A DNA stretch of 64,000 bases from Selaginella moellendorffii (taxonomy: Eukaryota; Streptophyta; Lycopodiopsida; Selaginellales; Selaginellaceae), in assembly GCF_000143415.4 (NCBI RefSeq), contig NW_003314263.1:3544451-3608450 (forward strand), in the 5' to 3' direction. The translations under genes were made by a program, and so were the position numbers. The notes beneath the pieces were generated by a model, which saw only the letters and a list, made by a program, of their open reading frames with translations, was not told where the DNA came from and did not search any database. This document shows, one piece after another, positions 1 to 10,335 of this stretch; the stretch's first letter is position 1, and every line of letters starts with the position of its first letter.

Positions 1-6
1 GCAACG

Positions 7-1110
7 ATGGAGATTATTTGCAGAGCTGGATATTGGTGGCCGACATTGAGGAAGGAGGTTACGTACTACGTCAAAACCTGTGACCCTTGTCAGCGAGCAG
101 GGAAGCCTGATAAGCGTGACTACCAGCCTCTTCATCCACTGTTGCCAGTGATGCCGTTTGAAAAATGGGGGATTGATTTTTGCGGACCGTTTCCTCCAGC
201 TCGACAGACAGGTTATAAGTATGTACTGGTCTGCACTGATTACGTTACAAAATGGTCTGAGGTGAAGGCTCTACGGGAGGATACTGGTAAGAAGGTTGCG
301 GAGTTTCTTTATGAGCAGATAATTACACGGTTTGGAGTTCCCCTTGAACTGGTGAGTGATCGGGGTACACACTTCTTGAACGAGGCAGTGGTAGCACTGA
401 CAGAAACTTATGGAGTTTATCACTCGAAGTCTACTCCTTACTACCCGCGTTGCAATGGTCAAGTGGAGCGTACAAATGGAACTCTTTGCCGGATTGTTAC
501 TAAGACCTGCTCAGCTTCTCGGATGGATTGGGATAAGCGCCTTTTGGATGCAATTTGGGCATATCGAGTTGCTTTTAAGGTGACCACTCGGTTCTCACCT
601 TTTCAGTTGGTTTATGGGCAGGAAGCACTATTGCCGGTGGAGCTTGAAGTTCCAACCTTGAGGACGGCTGTAGAGCATGCTATGGACTGGGACGGTGCCA
701 TACAGCAGAGGCTGAACGAGCTAGAACAATTGGATGAGACGAGGCTGCTGGCATTCCAAGCTAGAGAGGCATTGCAGAAGCGGAGAAAGAAATGGCATGA
801 TGATCATATTCGAGAGTGGAAGTTTGCAATAGGGGATTTGGTGTTGCTGTATGACAGCAAGTTTTGGAAACGGCCAGGAAAACTCAAGATACGGTGGCTG
901 GGCCCTTACGTGGTGGTGAATGTCAACGACAATGGCTCGGTGCAGGTGGCAGATTTGAGTGGGAACCTGCTGCCAACGTGGATCAATGGTTTCCGATTGA
1001 AGAAGTACCATCCACGTTCAAATGTTGAAACAGCCGTAGCTAAGCGAGAGTCCAATGTGTTGGAGCCATCCGAATCAGAGTCGAGGATGACCAGAGCTAA
1101 GGCCAGCTGA
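7..1110 (+). CDS. Ty3/gypsy retrotransposon integrase, C-terminal part of pol
   Basis: This is the tail of a retrotransposon polyprotein that integrates element cDNA into the host chromosome. The open frame enters from beyond the window edge. Residues 5-29 hold the end of the zinc-binding region (CRAGYWWP, then CDPCQ). The DDE core follows: first Asp in WGIDFCGPF (near residue 56), second in VSDRGTHF (near 117), catalytic Glu in NGQVERTNG (near 153). The final 100 residues carry the integrase C-terminal domain (GDLVLLY, KLKIRWLGPYVV). The frame has no stops and is followed by a polypurine tract and a probable LTR, so the element may be fairly young. Gag, protease and RT lie outside the window. 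Confidence 0.9.
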   Translation: MEIICRAGYWWPTLRKEVTYYVKTCDPCQRAGKPDKRDYQPLHPLLPVMPFEKWGIDFCGPFPPARQTGYKYVLVCTDYVTKWSEVKALREDTGKKVAEFLYEQIITRFGVPLELVSDRGTHFLNEAVVALTETYGVYHSKSTPYYPRCNGQVERTNGTLCRIVTKTCSASRMDWDKRLLDAIWAYRVAFKVTTRFSPFQLVYGQEALLPVELEVPTLRTAVEHAMDWDGAIQQRLNELEQLDETRLLAFQAREALQKRRKKWHDDHIREWKFAIGDLVLLYDSKFWKRPGKLKIRWLGPYVVVNVNDNGSVQVADLSGNLLPTWINGFRLKKYHPRSNVETAVAKRESNVLEPSESESRMTRAKAS

Positions 1111-1244
1111 GAGCTGTGGTTGTAGCTGAATGGGAAGTTTCAGAATCGAATGGAGGTATGTTGGTGTTTTCATTTAAGAACAAGCGTAGAAGACGCAGGT
1201 AGAGTTGGCTGCACATCCTTGAGAGGAGCAGCTGAAGGGGGAGA

Positions 1245-2054
1245 TTTTATGAGTTCAGGTGTGGAGCGCCAGGAGGATTTATTTAGGAGGCTGTAGACGT
1301 CGGTGGAGGCGAGCTCAGCAATAGTGTAGGAGAAGAGAGTTGAAAGAGGCGGAGTGTCGCCGTGTGAGAAGTCAAATGGAGCCGAGTTGAGCGGTGTCAG
1401 AGGAAAGTGTAGCAGAGTTGGGTTTGAACCAGTCAAGAAGTCAGTGGTTAATGGCAGTCAGCGTGCCGAGGGCGGCGCGAGTATCAGGGTAGTATGGTGT
1501 CAACCATATATACGGTCGTATTTTCATATTTGAGGTTGCTTTTGTGAGTACTGACGTATTTCTGAGTTAGAAAAAAGGTGAAAAATGAAGAAGCTCGCTG
1601 AAGAAGCTTCCTATGAATATTTCGTCTAGAGAGAGAAAAAGTGACGGATTTCAGAAGTGAGAATTTGAAGAAGTGGTTTTCTATGAAGTTGAAGATCTGA
1701 TCAAGGACAGTTCTTTGGTGGTGAAATCAAGTCGATCGGAGTTGTGGATGAAAAGTTATTAGCTGGGAAAGTTTCAGCCATTGGTTAGTGTTTAAGTTTT
1801 TAGTAGTTTGAAAATTAGGTACGGCCATTTAGTTATTTTACAGCTCTTGTGTTCTCTCTCGGGTTCTGGAGTTCTCTTTGCTTGAAGATGGTGAGACCTT
1901 TTATAGGCCGTCAAGATCCCATCGCCGTGATCATCGAGGAGTTTCTGCAGATCCAGCGCACTCAGTATGAGTGATTTGTAGTTACTGCTGAAATACAAGC
2001 CCTAGGGGAGTCTTTCCTGTCTTTCTTGGTTGTCGTGTATTTTTTCCCCACAAG
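1245..2054 (+). mobile_element. Probable 3' LTR of the Ty3 element, preceded by a polypurine tract
   Basis: A purine run (gaagggggaga, about 1234-1244) lies 125 bases past the integrase stop, where the primer for plus-strand DNA synthesis is expected. The next 0.8 kb has no convincing gene and contains a TATA-like sequence (catatatac, about 1503). A CCCCACA near 2050 could be the 3' edge. The partner LTR is outside the window, so both borders are estimates. Confidence 0.45.
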
Positions 2055-2263
2055 GGGTCACTAATCTATGAGAAACAAGCAACCACAATTTATATATGAA
2101 TCAAATCATGTTACTGTGATAAATAAGAATTAGTTTAAGATGAAGGTTATGACATTTGAGCTCCATTTGTTCCATTATGTTAAGTGGATCCTTATAAACC
2201 AAAGTAAAGTTTATTGAAAATCTCCTTCTAAAGCCAATTTTTTTTCCCTCAATAGCGCTTTTG

Positions 2264-2527
2264 ACGGCTATATACATATATACATATATATATATATGTA
2301 TATATACATATATATACATATATATACATATATACATATATACACATATATACATATATATACACATATATACATATATACACATATATACATATATATA
2401 CATATATACATATATATACATATATACATATATATACATATATACATATATATACATATATACATATATATACATATATACATATATATATATATACATA
2501 TATATACATATATACATATACATATAT

Positions 2528-2563
<36 letters not shown>

Positions 2564-2564
2564 G
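2264..2564. repeat. TA / TATATAC microsatellite
   Basis: About 300 bases of alternating tatatac, tatacac and pure TA runs. The array is open in several frames on both strands, giving Tyr/Ile/His/Met-rich translations. These are artefacts of the repeat, not genes. Confidence 0.97.
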
Positions 2565-3180
2565 TTATTCTTGGAAAAATAACCCCTAATATTAGAATTT
2601 TATATAGCTTATATTTTGAGATAGTAAAGAACACTGGTAAGAACAAAAAACAACTGTATAACTATTATGATTGCATTGATTTACACACATAATTTGTCTG
2701 CCACAAAATGCTAACATGCAATTCCTTCTCCATCATCTGGATCAAATAAATGTAATGCCTGATTTGTATTACATTGTGAAGCCTGTTGGTTTAACTCAAA
2801 TACTAGACCATCTTTCAGCATGCTAACCAGATTTCCATGGCACACTTTATTTACAAACACATCATATGCCATTTTAGAGTCCCTACAATCCTCATTTCAG
2901 ATCATGGTTAAACTTTCCTTGGCCAGCTCTTACAGGTGCATCATATGCAGAATAGTAGTTACTACCCCCAGTTGAATAGCTAGGCTAAGTCCAGCTGTAA
3001 GCTCGGGCATGGGATCTTCTCAAACTCAATGAGCAATGCTGTGTCGGTTAAGCATCCCTTCATCTTAAAGTCAAAACACACTATTTGCCCTACCAGCTTT
3101 TTAGAAAGTACCATAGCTCTAAAGTAGGTGGCAAAAGTGGATTATCTAGGGGCCCAATAGTCGGTTGAAACCTTACATTA
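2565..3180. other. AT-rich sequence, no gene seen
   Basis: No recognisable coding sequence or RNA gene. Fragments such as the 2860-2950 stretch read vaguely like decayed retrotransposon sequence, but nothing can be assigned. Confidence 0.5.
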
Positions 3181-3181
3181 T

Positions 3182-3780
3182 TTGGAACGCATCTATTCTC
3201 AAACCGTCAATAGCATCAATCAGTCACATTGTGATCCTTTGCAAGTGTCCGGGGTTTTTAAATCTTTTTACGAATGGATTCGAAGAAAGAATCTAGTCGA
3301 TCGAGAGTCACTCGCGTCGCTGTTGGAATCTCCTTCGCGGGGACGTAACATTCCTAACGTTTCCTTTTGTTTTTATGTAAAATCCAAGGATTTTGGAAGA
3401 GGCCAAGTTCTATTCGACTAGAAGACCAAAGGAGTAGATTGGACCACCATAGTCTTAGAAAAGGGATTGGAGTGGTCAGTTTGGATCGGATCTCTGGGTC
3501 CATGGCGAGAAGAAACTTCTTCTCTGATAAAAGAAGCTCTATAGATTTCTTGCCGTATCAGCCAATTTCATATGGGTCACTGGCTTGTGGAATGCCACAT
3601 GCCAAGCGAGTGCTCTACCATCTGAGCTACATCCCCATTGTTATCTTAATCTTCTACACAAAATATTCAATATTACATCTTTTGGAAGAGATTATTTCAA
3701 GAAAGCTAAATTTAAAAGTCGGAGATCTAACGATTTGAAGCTCCCTCATGGTTGGGATGGACCTGATTAATTAAACATAT
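3182..3780. other. Unrecognised block with short open frames and a tRNA-like end
   Basis: Two overlapping open frames (3182-3421, 79 codons; 3367-3738, 123 codons) resemble nothing I know. Base composition is more even than the AT-rich surroundings, which suggests the block was acquired as a unit. Its right part contains the 5' half of a tRNA-Ala-like sequence on the minus strand. An organellar fragment or decayed retroelement is possible, but I could not match it to a plastid or mitochondrial gene. Confidence 0.35.
3592..3638 (-). pseudogene. 5' half of a tRNA-Ala-like gene
   Basis: Read on the minus strand, the sequence begins ggggatgtagctcagatggt and continues through an anticodon-loop-like ttggcat. 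This matches the acceptor, D-arm and A-box of plant nuclear tRNA-Ala. The anticodon stem is disrupted, the loop would give GGC, which is unusual for a eukaryotic Ala tRNA, and no T-arm or B-box follows. It is therefore a truncated copy or a tRNA-derived repeat head rather than a working tRNA. Confidence 0.5.
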
Positions 3781-3984
3781 TAATAAACAGGAAAAAGAAG
3801 GAAAAGATGAAAAGACCTTGGTGAAAAAATTTCACCTGAGGAAGTTTTGTGGCACTCATTAAGATCCAGCAGGAACTGGCACTTTCCAATATCATTGAGA
3901 TTAGAATTCACACACTGCAAAACAAATTAAATATATAAGTATTTAGCTCTAAATAATTTATATTATAAATAGTAGAAAAGCAAA

Positions 3985-4395
3985 TAAATGGCGAGCACAC
4001 GACAGTAGCATCGGCCCAGCCAGCAATGGCTCTGCAGAGGAGCATGGACGATTTGTGCTTGAACGCAACCAAAGCCGGTATGCAAGGTCCTACAATGGCA
4101 TCCACTACGCAGTGCGCCATGGCACTACTTGTTCCAAATGCCGCTCCTGCTCAAACTCAAAGAAATCGTTTAGAAAACCACGTAAAATAAAGCCACACTC
4201 TTTAGATCTCACACCTTGCACGATTGTTGCCGCAAGGCCTCCCAGCATTGAAGGAGCCAGGGCATGGTAAACTGCACAAGCCCACAAATGAGTTCTTTCA
4301 GTCGCGAATCGCGATCATACCAATTGTGTTCTTACCAGATGGTGGAGGAGCACTGTTTGGACGTTGCACCACCTTTGGCCTCGGAGGGGCCTTGC
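3985..4395 (-). CDS. CHCHD2/Mix17-like mitochondrial protein, partial model
   Basis: Three exons can be joined on the minus strand: 4395-4336, 4271-4215 and 4146 to about 3985, with GT..AG introns of 64 and 68 bases that keep one frame. The product starts with a Pro-rich segment (KAPPRPKVVQRP), then a Gly/Ala segment (MLGGLAATIVQG), then AFGTSSAMAHCVVDAIVGP. That last block is the hallmark of the CHCHD2/CHCHD10/Mix17 family of small intermembrane-space proteins linked to respiration and cristae. The usual C-terminal twin CX9C motif is not clear in this frame, so the end may be missing, altered or spliced differently. The first exon is also uncertain; an ATG near 4491 with a donor near 4460 does not keep phase. 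It may be a decaying copy. Confidence 0.55.
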
Positions 4396-4577
4396 CTGTG
4401 TGTGAAAAGAAAATGTCCAAGTTGATATCTTGTATACGCAATTTGGGCAATCAAAAGTTACCTCCATCTCGTCAGGGCATTCTTTTGACATCATAGTGGT
4501 GACATATCACCAAGCTCCATTATTTAGCATGTCAATCTAACCCAGAGAGGGGGATTGGGAGAGATTTGGAGAATCCA

Positions 4578-4920
4578 TGGATGGATGGCTAATGCTTTAT
4601 TGCTTATGTAGTGAATAGTTGAAACCAAGTAAGGCAAAGTAGAAACTAGTGTAATAAATGAGAACCTTGGCAAAGGAACTTAACTAAGGCTAAAGCAATA
4701 TTAGTCGAATATACGAGGTAAACTGGCAAATTAGAAAAAAAAAATTTGTGGCTTACACCGTAGATGGATGGCTAACACTTTATTGCTCTTGTAATGAATA
4801 ATTGAAACTAAGTAGGACCAAATAGGAGCTGGTACAATAAGCAAGAACCTTGGTGAGGGAATTTAACTAAGGCCAAGGTAGTATTGGTCAAATAGACGAG
4901 GTAACTTGGTAAATTGGAAA
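4578..4920. repeat. Two-copy direct repeat, about 185-base period
   Basis: The stretches 4578-4735 and 4762-4920 are diverged copies of one sequence. Shared landmarks are gatggatggctaa, tttattgct, gaaccttgg, aacttaactaagg or tttaactaagg, and cgaggtaa. They lie just before the LTR-like segment at 4938-4997, so both may be part of an old degraded retroelement. Confidence 0.75.
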
Positions 4921-4937
4921 GGAAAAATTTACTTACA

Positions 4938-4997
4938 TATATAAGTTAGGGTTGATATGCACATTTTTTTATTCCCTTTCCATATTCCATGCGCTCA
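4938..4997 (+). mobile_element. Relic of a 176-base-type Ty3 LTR end
   Basis: The sequence tatataagttaggg, ttgatatgcacatttt, ccctttccatattcc and gctcaca closely follows the last 60 bases of the LTR at 49262-49437 (read on its minus strand) and the one at 51756-51931. Only the end with the TATA-like and R/U5-like part is recognisable. Confidence 0.65.
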
Positions 4998-4999
4998 CA

Positions 5000-6720
5000 T
5001 CTCTTTAAAGCAAGGTTATAAAGATAAACTAATCTGTTTGTTGGGATCATCTTTAAAAATAATTTTAAGAAGTGGCCAAGTTATTATATTCATTTTATAT
5101 TTATTAAAAATATTCTTAAACACAATAGAAAGTACCTATTAGTTTGGTTTATGTACATACTCCCTAGTGTTTTATATCTTACCCAATATCCATGAGTCAA
5201 AGGCTTGATGCCTGGGCTAAGTCTAATGCAATGTCTCCTCTCCTTCCAGAGGTTAGGATTTGATTTAGGGGCCTCCACTTCCACTTTGGACCTAGTGGCC
5301 TGTTTGATCTGTAACATGAGAGTTAGAGTTGTAACCATGTCACTATATGTTGCAATTTCTTTTGTTTCTACAGTAGGGAGGAATGTAATTGAATTGTTGC
5401 TAGTGAATAAAATGTTTTTCCTAAGCTGAGTATGTGGTATAAACCAAACTAAGCACGTATCTCAGCCATCATGGCCACATGGTGGAGGCTTATTGTATTG
5501 AATAAATAATATTAATATTTTTTATATAAAAAATAAATAAATCAAGTATTGTTGAATAAGAATGTGCAATAATTACTTTTTTGTACCAGTATATCATGCA
5601 TTTATCTTAATTGCATATGAAAATTTGCAAAGAAAAATCATAATGAAAAAAATCAATAACTAACAAAGATGTTAATTGACTTTCTAATGCAATTGATGTA
5701 TACTTCTGGTTTTATAGCTGTTGATAGGAGAAAATGTCAATCAAAAAACATCAATGATAATGTTTTGCACAATCATCCCCATGGTTTGTGTTATGCCAAG
5801 GTATGATCCAGGTTCAATCCCAGTGTAAATGTTAATACTAGTTTCTTTACACACATGTATAATCTACATTTGATAATGCTTTTTGGACATCTTGGAGTGC
5901 ATATGTAAGAGCCAAAAGCATGAGGAGAAAGAAACTTATGATATACTGGGAGGCCAAAGGACCATGAATAGTGCTGAGCCTTTTGTGCTAAAGAGAGTTT
6001 AGCATTGTGCTTGTTTAATCCCTATAGGACGTTAAGGAGTGTACATACACACATGTCATTGAGACTAAAGGCATGGACTGGTCCAAAATCTTCAAGCTAG
6101 AAGAGCAGAGGTATGTTTTTCAGTAAAACAGTTGAATATTAGGAGGAAGTTTATAAACTATATACACGAAATTCAGAATATCCTAGAATATTCAAGCATA
6201 CTTTAGATATATCCTGTTTTGTGACCAAAATAGTTAATTTCCATGAATACAATTTAAAAAATTTTAATTGCTTTTTACTAATTTTCTAGACAAGCTCAGA
6301 ATAAACATCCATATGCTTCATCATTCAAGAAGCCATCCTAATGTTTGAGAGCATATTTATACAAAGAGCAATCTGAGAAAGCTGTACCTCAAGGATCAAC
6401 CTTGTAAATCTTGCTTAAATCAGCATCCAGCAGAATCCACTTGGTTCTTGGTTGTTGTGAACATGTTTAGACCAAACGAATGGCACTTTGAATTTGAAGC
6501 AAGAAAACATATAGACAGTACTTGCTATAATGTTGCGGTTCAAGCTCAGCTAAGCCGGCATGGAGCAGCTCACAACAAGTTAGTGCGCATTTGGCACCAA
6601 TTTGATTCCAAGAGAGAATAACATGAGAGAAACAGAGCTCTCACTATCTATCTCCCACACGAAAGACTAAAAAACCAAAGACAGGAATGGGCACGGCCAA
6701 CACTAGGAGGCGCAGCCTCC
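5000..6720. other. AT-rich gene-free stretch
   Basis: No convincing gene. Around 6117-6222 an AT-rich segment (cagaatatcctagaatattcaagcat and neighbouring bases) is a reverse-complement relative of the repeat at 48830-49110 and 51358-51640, so part of this stretch is dispersed repeat. Confidence 0.5.
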
Positions 6721-7766
6721 CTGCCACGTGGTGCCACGTGATCCACTCCAACCAAAGGATATCAACCAAATTAGAGATCAAATCCCGAGGGAAAAAAATA
6801 CAATAACACAGTGATTCTCGCAAGCAAGCAAACTAGCTGGTCATGGACGCTGGCTGCCGTGGGAGTGATAGCACCACAGGCACACACCAGCACAGCGCCG
6901 CACGGAAAACTTTCCCTGGAAATCACGATCAAGGCTGCAAGCAATGCATGCAGGCAAGGAAGATCCAAGAAGAGAAAATATATTATGGCAAGAAACACCG
7001 ACCTCGGCGGATGTTGCACTATATAGAAATCACAACAACAACCGCCAGTTGTAGATTGTGATTATTCTTTGTAGTCTGACGATGCAGCAGCTCAAAACCA
7101 TCATCTTCGCGCTTGCTGTAAGAAATTCTTATCAGCAGCCTCATTCAGACAAAGAAGCAGCAAGAAAAAATTGATACCATACCTGAATTGCACCAGCAGC
7201 CAATCCGGCAACTCGGGAAGTCTTGGACGATTCACCACGCGGGTTTTTTTAAAATTTTCTATTGACTTTCTACTGAGAACGCTGTTGCGCATTTTGTTTG
7301 CTATCACAAGCCTGGTAAAGCCTCTCAAGCTCTTTTCAACTACAAGCGAGAGGAGCCCATCGATCTTCAGGTATGTCCTCTTCTCATAGAACAAGAACTA
7401 AACAACGAAAGTCATGCAGACCAAAATTTTCAAAAAGCGAACATTTTTTTCCCCTGGAATCTTTTCACTTCCCATTCGATGGAACGAGCTCGGGAACTTC
7501 CCTGCGACCATCACTCAAACTGTTCATTTAGTGTGCAGCCTCAGAAGGAACAGGTGACATGTAGAAGTTTATTCTATTGTTAAAGTTATCGCCGCTGACA
7601 CAGTCCTTTGACCGCATCGTGAGCATGACTCACGAGATTGACGAAGATTTCTCTACAAGAAAATACGCGGGAGCTGGCTTCGTTGCGGCTTCATCTACAC
7701 GCCAACACCACAATAAGAGTGACGCAGCAAGGTCAGTGTTCGCAACAGCAGCAGCAGACGAGCAAG
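6721..7766. other. Upstream region of the AAA-ATPase gene
   Basis: Two CACGTG G-box palindromes lie ten bases apart at 6725-6730 and 6735-6740. Short frames at 6771-7061 and 7101-7394 do not resemble known proteins. One plus-strand stretch near 7260-7355 reads like an exon (ALFNYKREEPIDLQ) followed by a GT, so a captured gene scrap is possible. CAG-rich 5' untranslated sequence precedes the chosen ATG. Confidence 0.4.
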
Positions 7767-9203
7767 ATGGCAATGGCAGGGGGGTATTTCTCCCATCTCG
7801 GTTCGCTCATGGGCTTCATCATGATCCTCAACCAGATAGTTCCGCCCCACGTCTGGTTGCTTCTGGAGCTCAAGCTCAAGAGGTTTGTAACTTGGCTATG
7901 GTGGGAGACAGAGCTCTCAATCCCAGAGTACGTCCGGAACAACACCAACGAGATCTACGACCTGGTCGACCTCTACGTTGCTCACCTCACCGACACCAAC
8001 ACCAAGAGCTCGGTAAACAGGATCCAGTTCACGCGAGTGAAGAACGCCAGCAAGCCGAATTGCAACCTCACCAGGGGCGAGCGAGTGGAGGACAAGTTCA
8101 AAGGCGTCACATTCTCCTGGGTCTTCAACGTCACCGAGCCCTCCAACGGCGGAGGCTTCAGCTATTTTGATCGAAGTGGAGGAACACGCCGAGAGTACGT
8201 TGTCCAAGTTCACAGGAGGCACAAGTGTACACTCTTGCCCGAGTACATGAGGGAAGTGATCAAGCTCGGAGAGAGCTTGAAGCACCAGAACCAAGACCGG
8301 CAGCTCTACACCAACATAGGAAACTCGGACGACTGGGGTTACAGGAACAAGCCGTGGAGATCGGTGCCTTTCAAGCATGCCTCGACGTTCTCGAGCCTGG
8401 CGCTGGATCCCGAGCTCAAGAACAAGATCGTCCAGGACCTGGATTCCTTCATGGCTGGTAAGGATTTCTTTGAGAGAGTTGGGAGGGCTTGGAAGCGCGG
8501 GTATCTCTTATACGGGCCTCCGGGGACTGGGAAGTCGTCACTCATCGCTGCCATAGCAAACTACACGCAGTACGATGTCTATGACATGGAGCTGACGGAG
8601 GTGAAGAGCAATGCCGACTTGAGGAAGCTGCTCATGGGGATTTCCAACAAGGCGATCATCGTGATCGAGGACATTGACTGCTCGCTGGAGCTCAAGAAAA
8701 GGGGAAAGCCAGCGCCGGAGGAAGAAACCAGTGAAGAGTCGAAGGAGAAAGATGGAGAGTCCGGGAAGAAAGCCAAGAAGAAAGATGAAGAGAGCAGCCG
8801 ACTCACACTCTCGGGGCTGCTGAATTTCATCGATGGGCTGTGGTCTTGTAGCGGGAGCGAGAGGATCATCATCTTTACGACAAATCACAAGGAAGATCTG
8901 GATCCCGCACTGCTGCGGTCGGGCAGGATGGACCTTCACATTTTGATGGGCTACTGTGGATTTGAGGCGTTCAAGGTGCTGGCGTGGACTCACCTTGAGA
9001 TCTCGCAGAAGGGCGAGTTTGAGAAGGAGTTTGGAGAGATCGCGGAGCTGATCGCCAAGGTTGAGATCACTCCTGCTGATATCGCGGAGGTGTTAATCCA
9101 GAACAGGGGGAACTCGAGAGGGGCTCTAGAGAAAGTGATTGAGGCTCTTCGGGATCAGGTTGCAAAGAAAGATGAAGAAGAGTGTAAGAGCAAGCAGGAA
9201 TGA
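7767..9203 (+). CDS. AAA-ATPase of the plant AATP1/HSR4 (BCS1-like) family
   Basis: A single-exon gene of 478 codons, close to the usual family length. Residues quoted here count from an in-frame ATG at 7638; I start the protein at residue 44 (MAMAGGYFSH), because the upstream part is Gln-rich and unlike the family. A hydrophobic N-terminal segment (LGSLMGFIMILNQ) would anchor it in a membrane, commonly ER or outer mitochondrial in relatives. The AAA-associated region carries the family block WRSVPFKHAST. Walker A is GPPGTGKS (293-300), Walker B IVIEDID (341-347), sensor TTNH (414-417), arginine-finger region RSGRMD (428-432). A charged Glu/Lys linker (355-386) separates Walker B from the second half, as in relatives. 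Substrates are unknown; Arabidopsis members respond to stress, defence or hormones. Confidence 0.93.
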   Translation: MAMAGGYFSHLGSLMGFIMILNQIVPPHVWLLLELKLKRFVTWLWWETELSIPEYVRNNTNEIYDLVDLYVAHLTDTNTKSSVNRIQFTRVKNASKPNCNLTRGERVEDKFKGVTFSWVFNVTEPSNGGGFSYFDRSGGTRREYVVQVHRRHKCTLLPEYMREVIKLGESLKHQNQDRQLYTNIGNSDDWGYRNKPWRSVPFKHASTFSSLALDPELKNKIVQDLDSFMAGKDFFERVGRAWKRGYLLYGPPGTGKSSLIAAIANYTQYDVYDMELTEVKSNADLRKLLMGISNKAIIVIEDIDCSLELKKRGKPAPEEETSEESKEKDGESGKKAKKKDEESSRLTLSGLLNFIDGLWSCSGSERIIIFTTNHKEDLDPALLRSGRMDLHILMGYCGFEAFKVLAWTHLEISQKGEFEKEFGEIAELIAKVEITPADIAEVLIQNRGNSRGALEKVIEALRDQVAKKDEEECKSKQE

Positions 9204-10335
9204 TCAAAATATCTGAAGCATTGCACTACCCGTGGTAGAGTACTATTTCTAGACCACCAGCGGTGCATTACAAATCAAATTCACAAATGAATTTTCTTTT
9301 GGACAAGAAGAATGCCAATAAACTACCACCACAGCTTAGAGGTCCGTCACTTTTGGTCAATTCTTCCCAAAAGATTATGTTGGAGAACTTTGGCTTAATC
9401 AACTTGATTGTTTCAGAAATTATCCAGAAGATTATCATGCAGAAAATGATGTTTACCTCCAAGAAGTATCATTCTTGGAGCAACCAACGATGCCAACGAA
9501 GAGCAGCTAGCTCAGTATATCGGCAAATCTCTAGTATTGGCAATTTGCACACCATTGCAAATTCATAAGCTCTATGCTTTCGATATACTAAATAGATATT
9601 TGTACCTACCCTACATGTATCACAGCCAGCCTATCGCTGTAAACAAACTGCACGTTGGCCCAGGCTAGATCAAGTAGCGATCAAGTAGCAAATAAGAGAA
9701 TCAAACGTAGAAACAGTGGCAAATAAAGCCGGGTTGGGAGATTTCCTGGGAAGTCTAAATCAAAGATTTTAAAACTTGTGTGGATGAAAGTGAGGAATTT
9801 TGGGTGGTTAATATAAGTTAACACAATAACGTTGACCAGAAGTGGTGATTGTGGAATATCTTTGACAGGCCACAATCGCTATTAAGATGGAGAGAGAAGA
9901 AAATCAACAAGGAGCCCACCAATCAAGCTGGAGCCAGTGAAGGCTAACTTTGTGCTGGAGCTGGAGTGAGATCTTGAGAAACAATGGATGAATAGGCGGA
10001 GGATTCTGTGCTGGAGCTGAAGCAAGGGCTCGAGAAACAAGAGGTGTGAAGAGTTTGTCTTCGAGAAGAAGCAAACTGGTTTTGTGTTGGAAAACATTTC
10101 TGTGCTGAGGTGATAGCTCAAATCACCCTCTTGCCTGTTGATTATACCAACTAAACAACAGTTTCATAACGGTACTGAAAATTTTTACTGGAAAGAAACT
10201 ACAAAGTCGATCGCAATCTCGTCATTTTATGAAAAAGAAAGTGGAAAGGAAAAAAAAATCCAAACAAGCGGACATATGTGTCAAAGGCCACGCGTAGTGT
10301 ACACAAATAATTTATCAGTGGGACGAGTGATTCAC
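9204..10335. other. Intergenic, no gene; short imperfect repeat
   Basis: No recognisable gene. A purine-rich imperfect direct repeat (tgtgctggagctgga / tgtgctggagctgaa, each followed by cgagaaaca or tgagaaaca) lies at about 9950-10050. The last part is the 3' flank of the minus-strand gene ending at 10336. Confidence 0.5.

Noticed and set aside
2249-2692. Long open frames on both strands rich in Tyr, Ile, Met and His
   Set aside because: They are translations of the TATATAC microsatellite; the repeat unit lacks stops in several frames.
3182-3738. Plastid or mitochondrial DNA insertion
   Set aside because: The composition and tRNA-like end suggested it, but I could not match the frames to any organellar gene I know, so it is left unassigned.
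6771-7061. Overlapping frames on both strands as a small gene
   Set aside because: No recognisable domain, no splice support, and both strands are open equally.
7917-8993. Minus-strand frames of about 150 codons
   Set aside because: Shadows of the intronless AAA-ATPase gene on the opposite strand.
9263-9568. 101-codon plus-strand frame after the AAA-ATPase
   Set aside because: Low-complexity, no family likeness, in the 3' flank of the gene.
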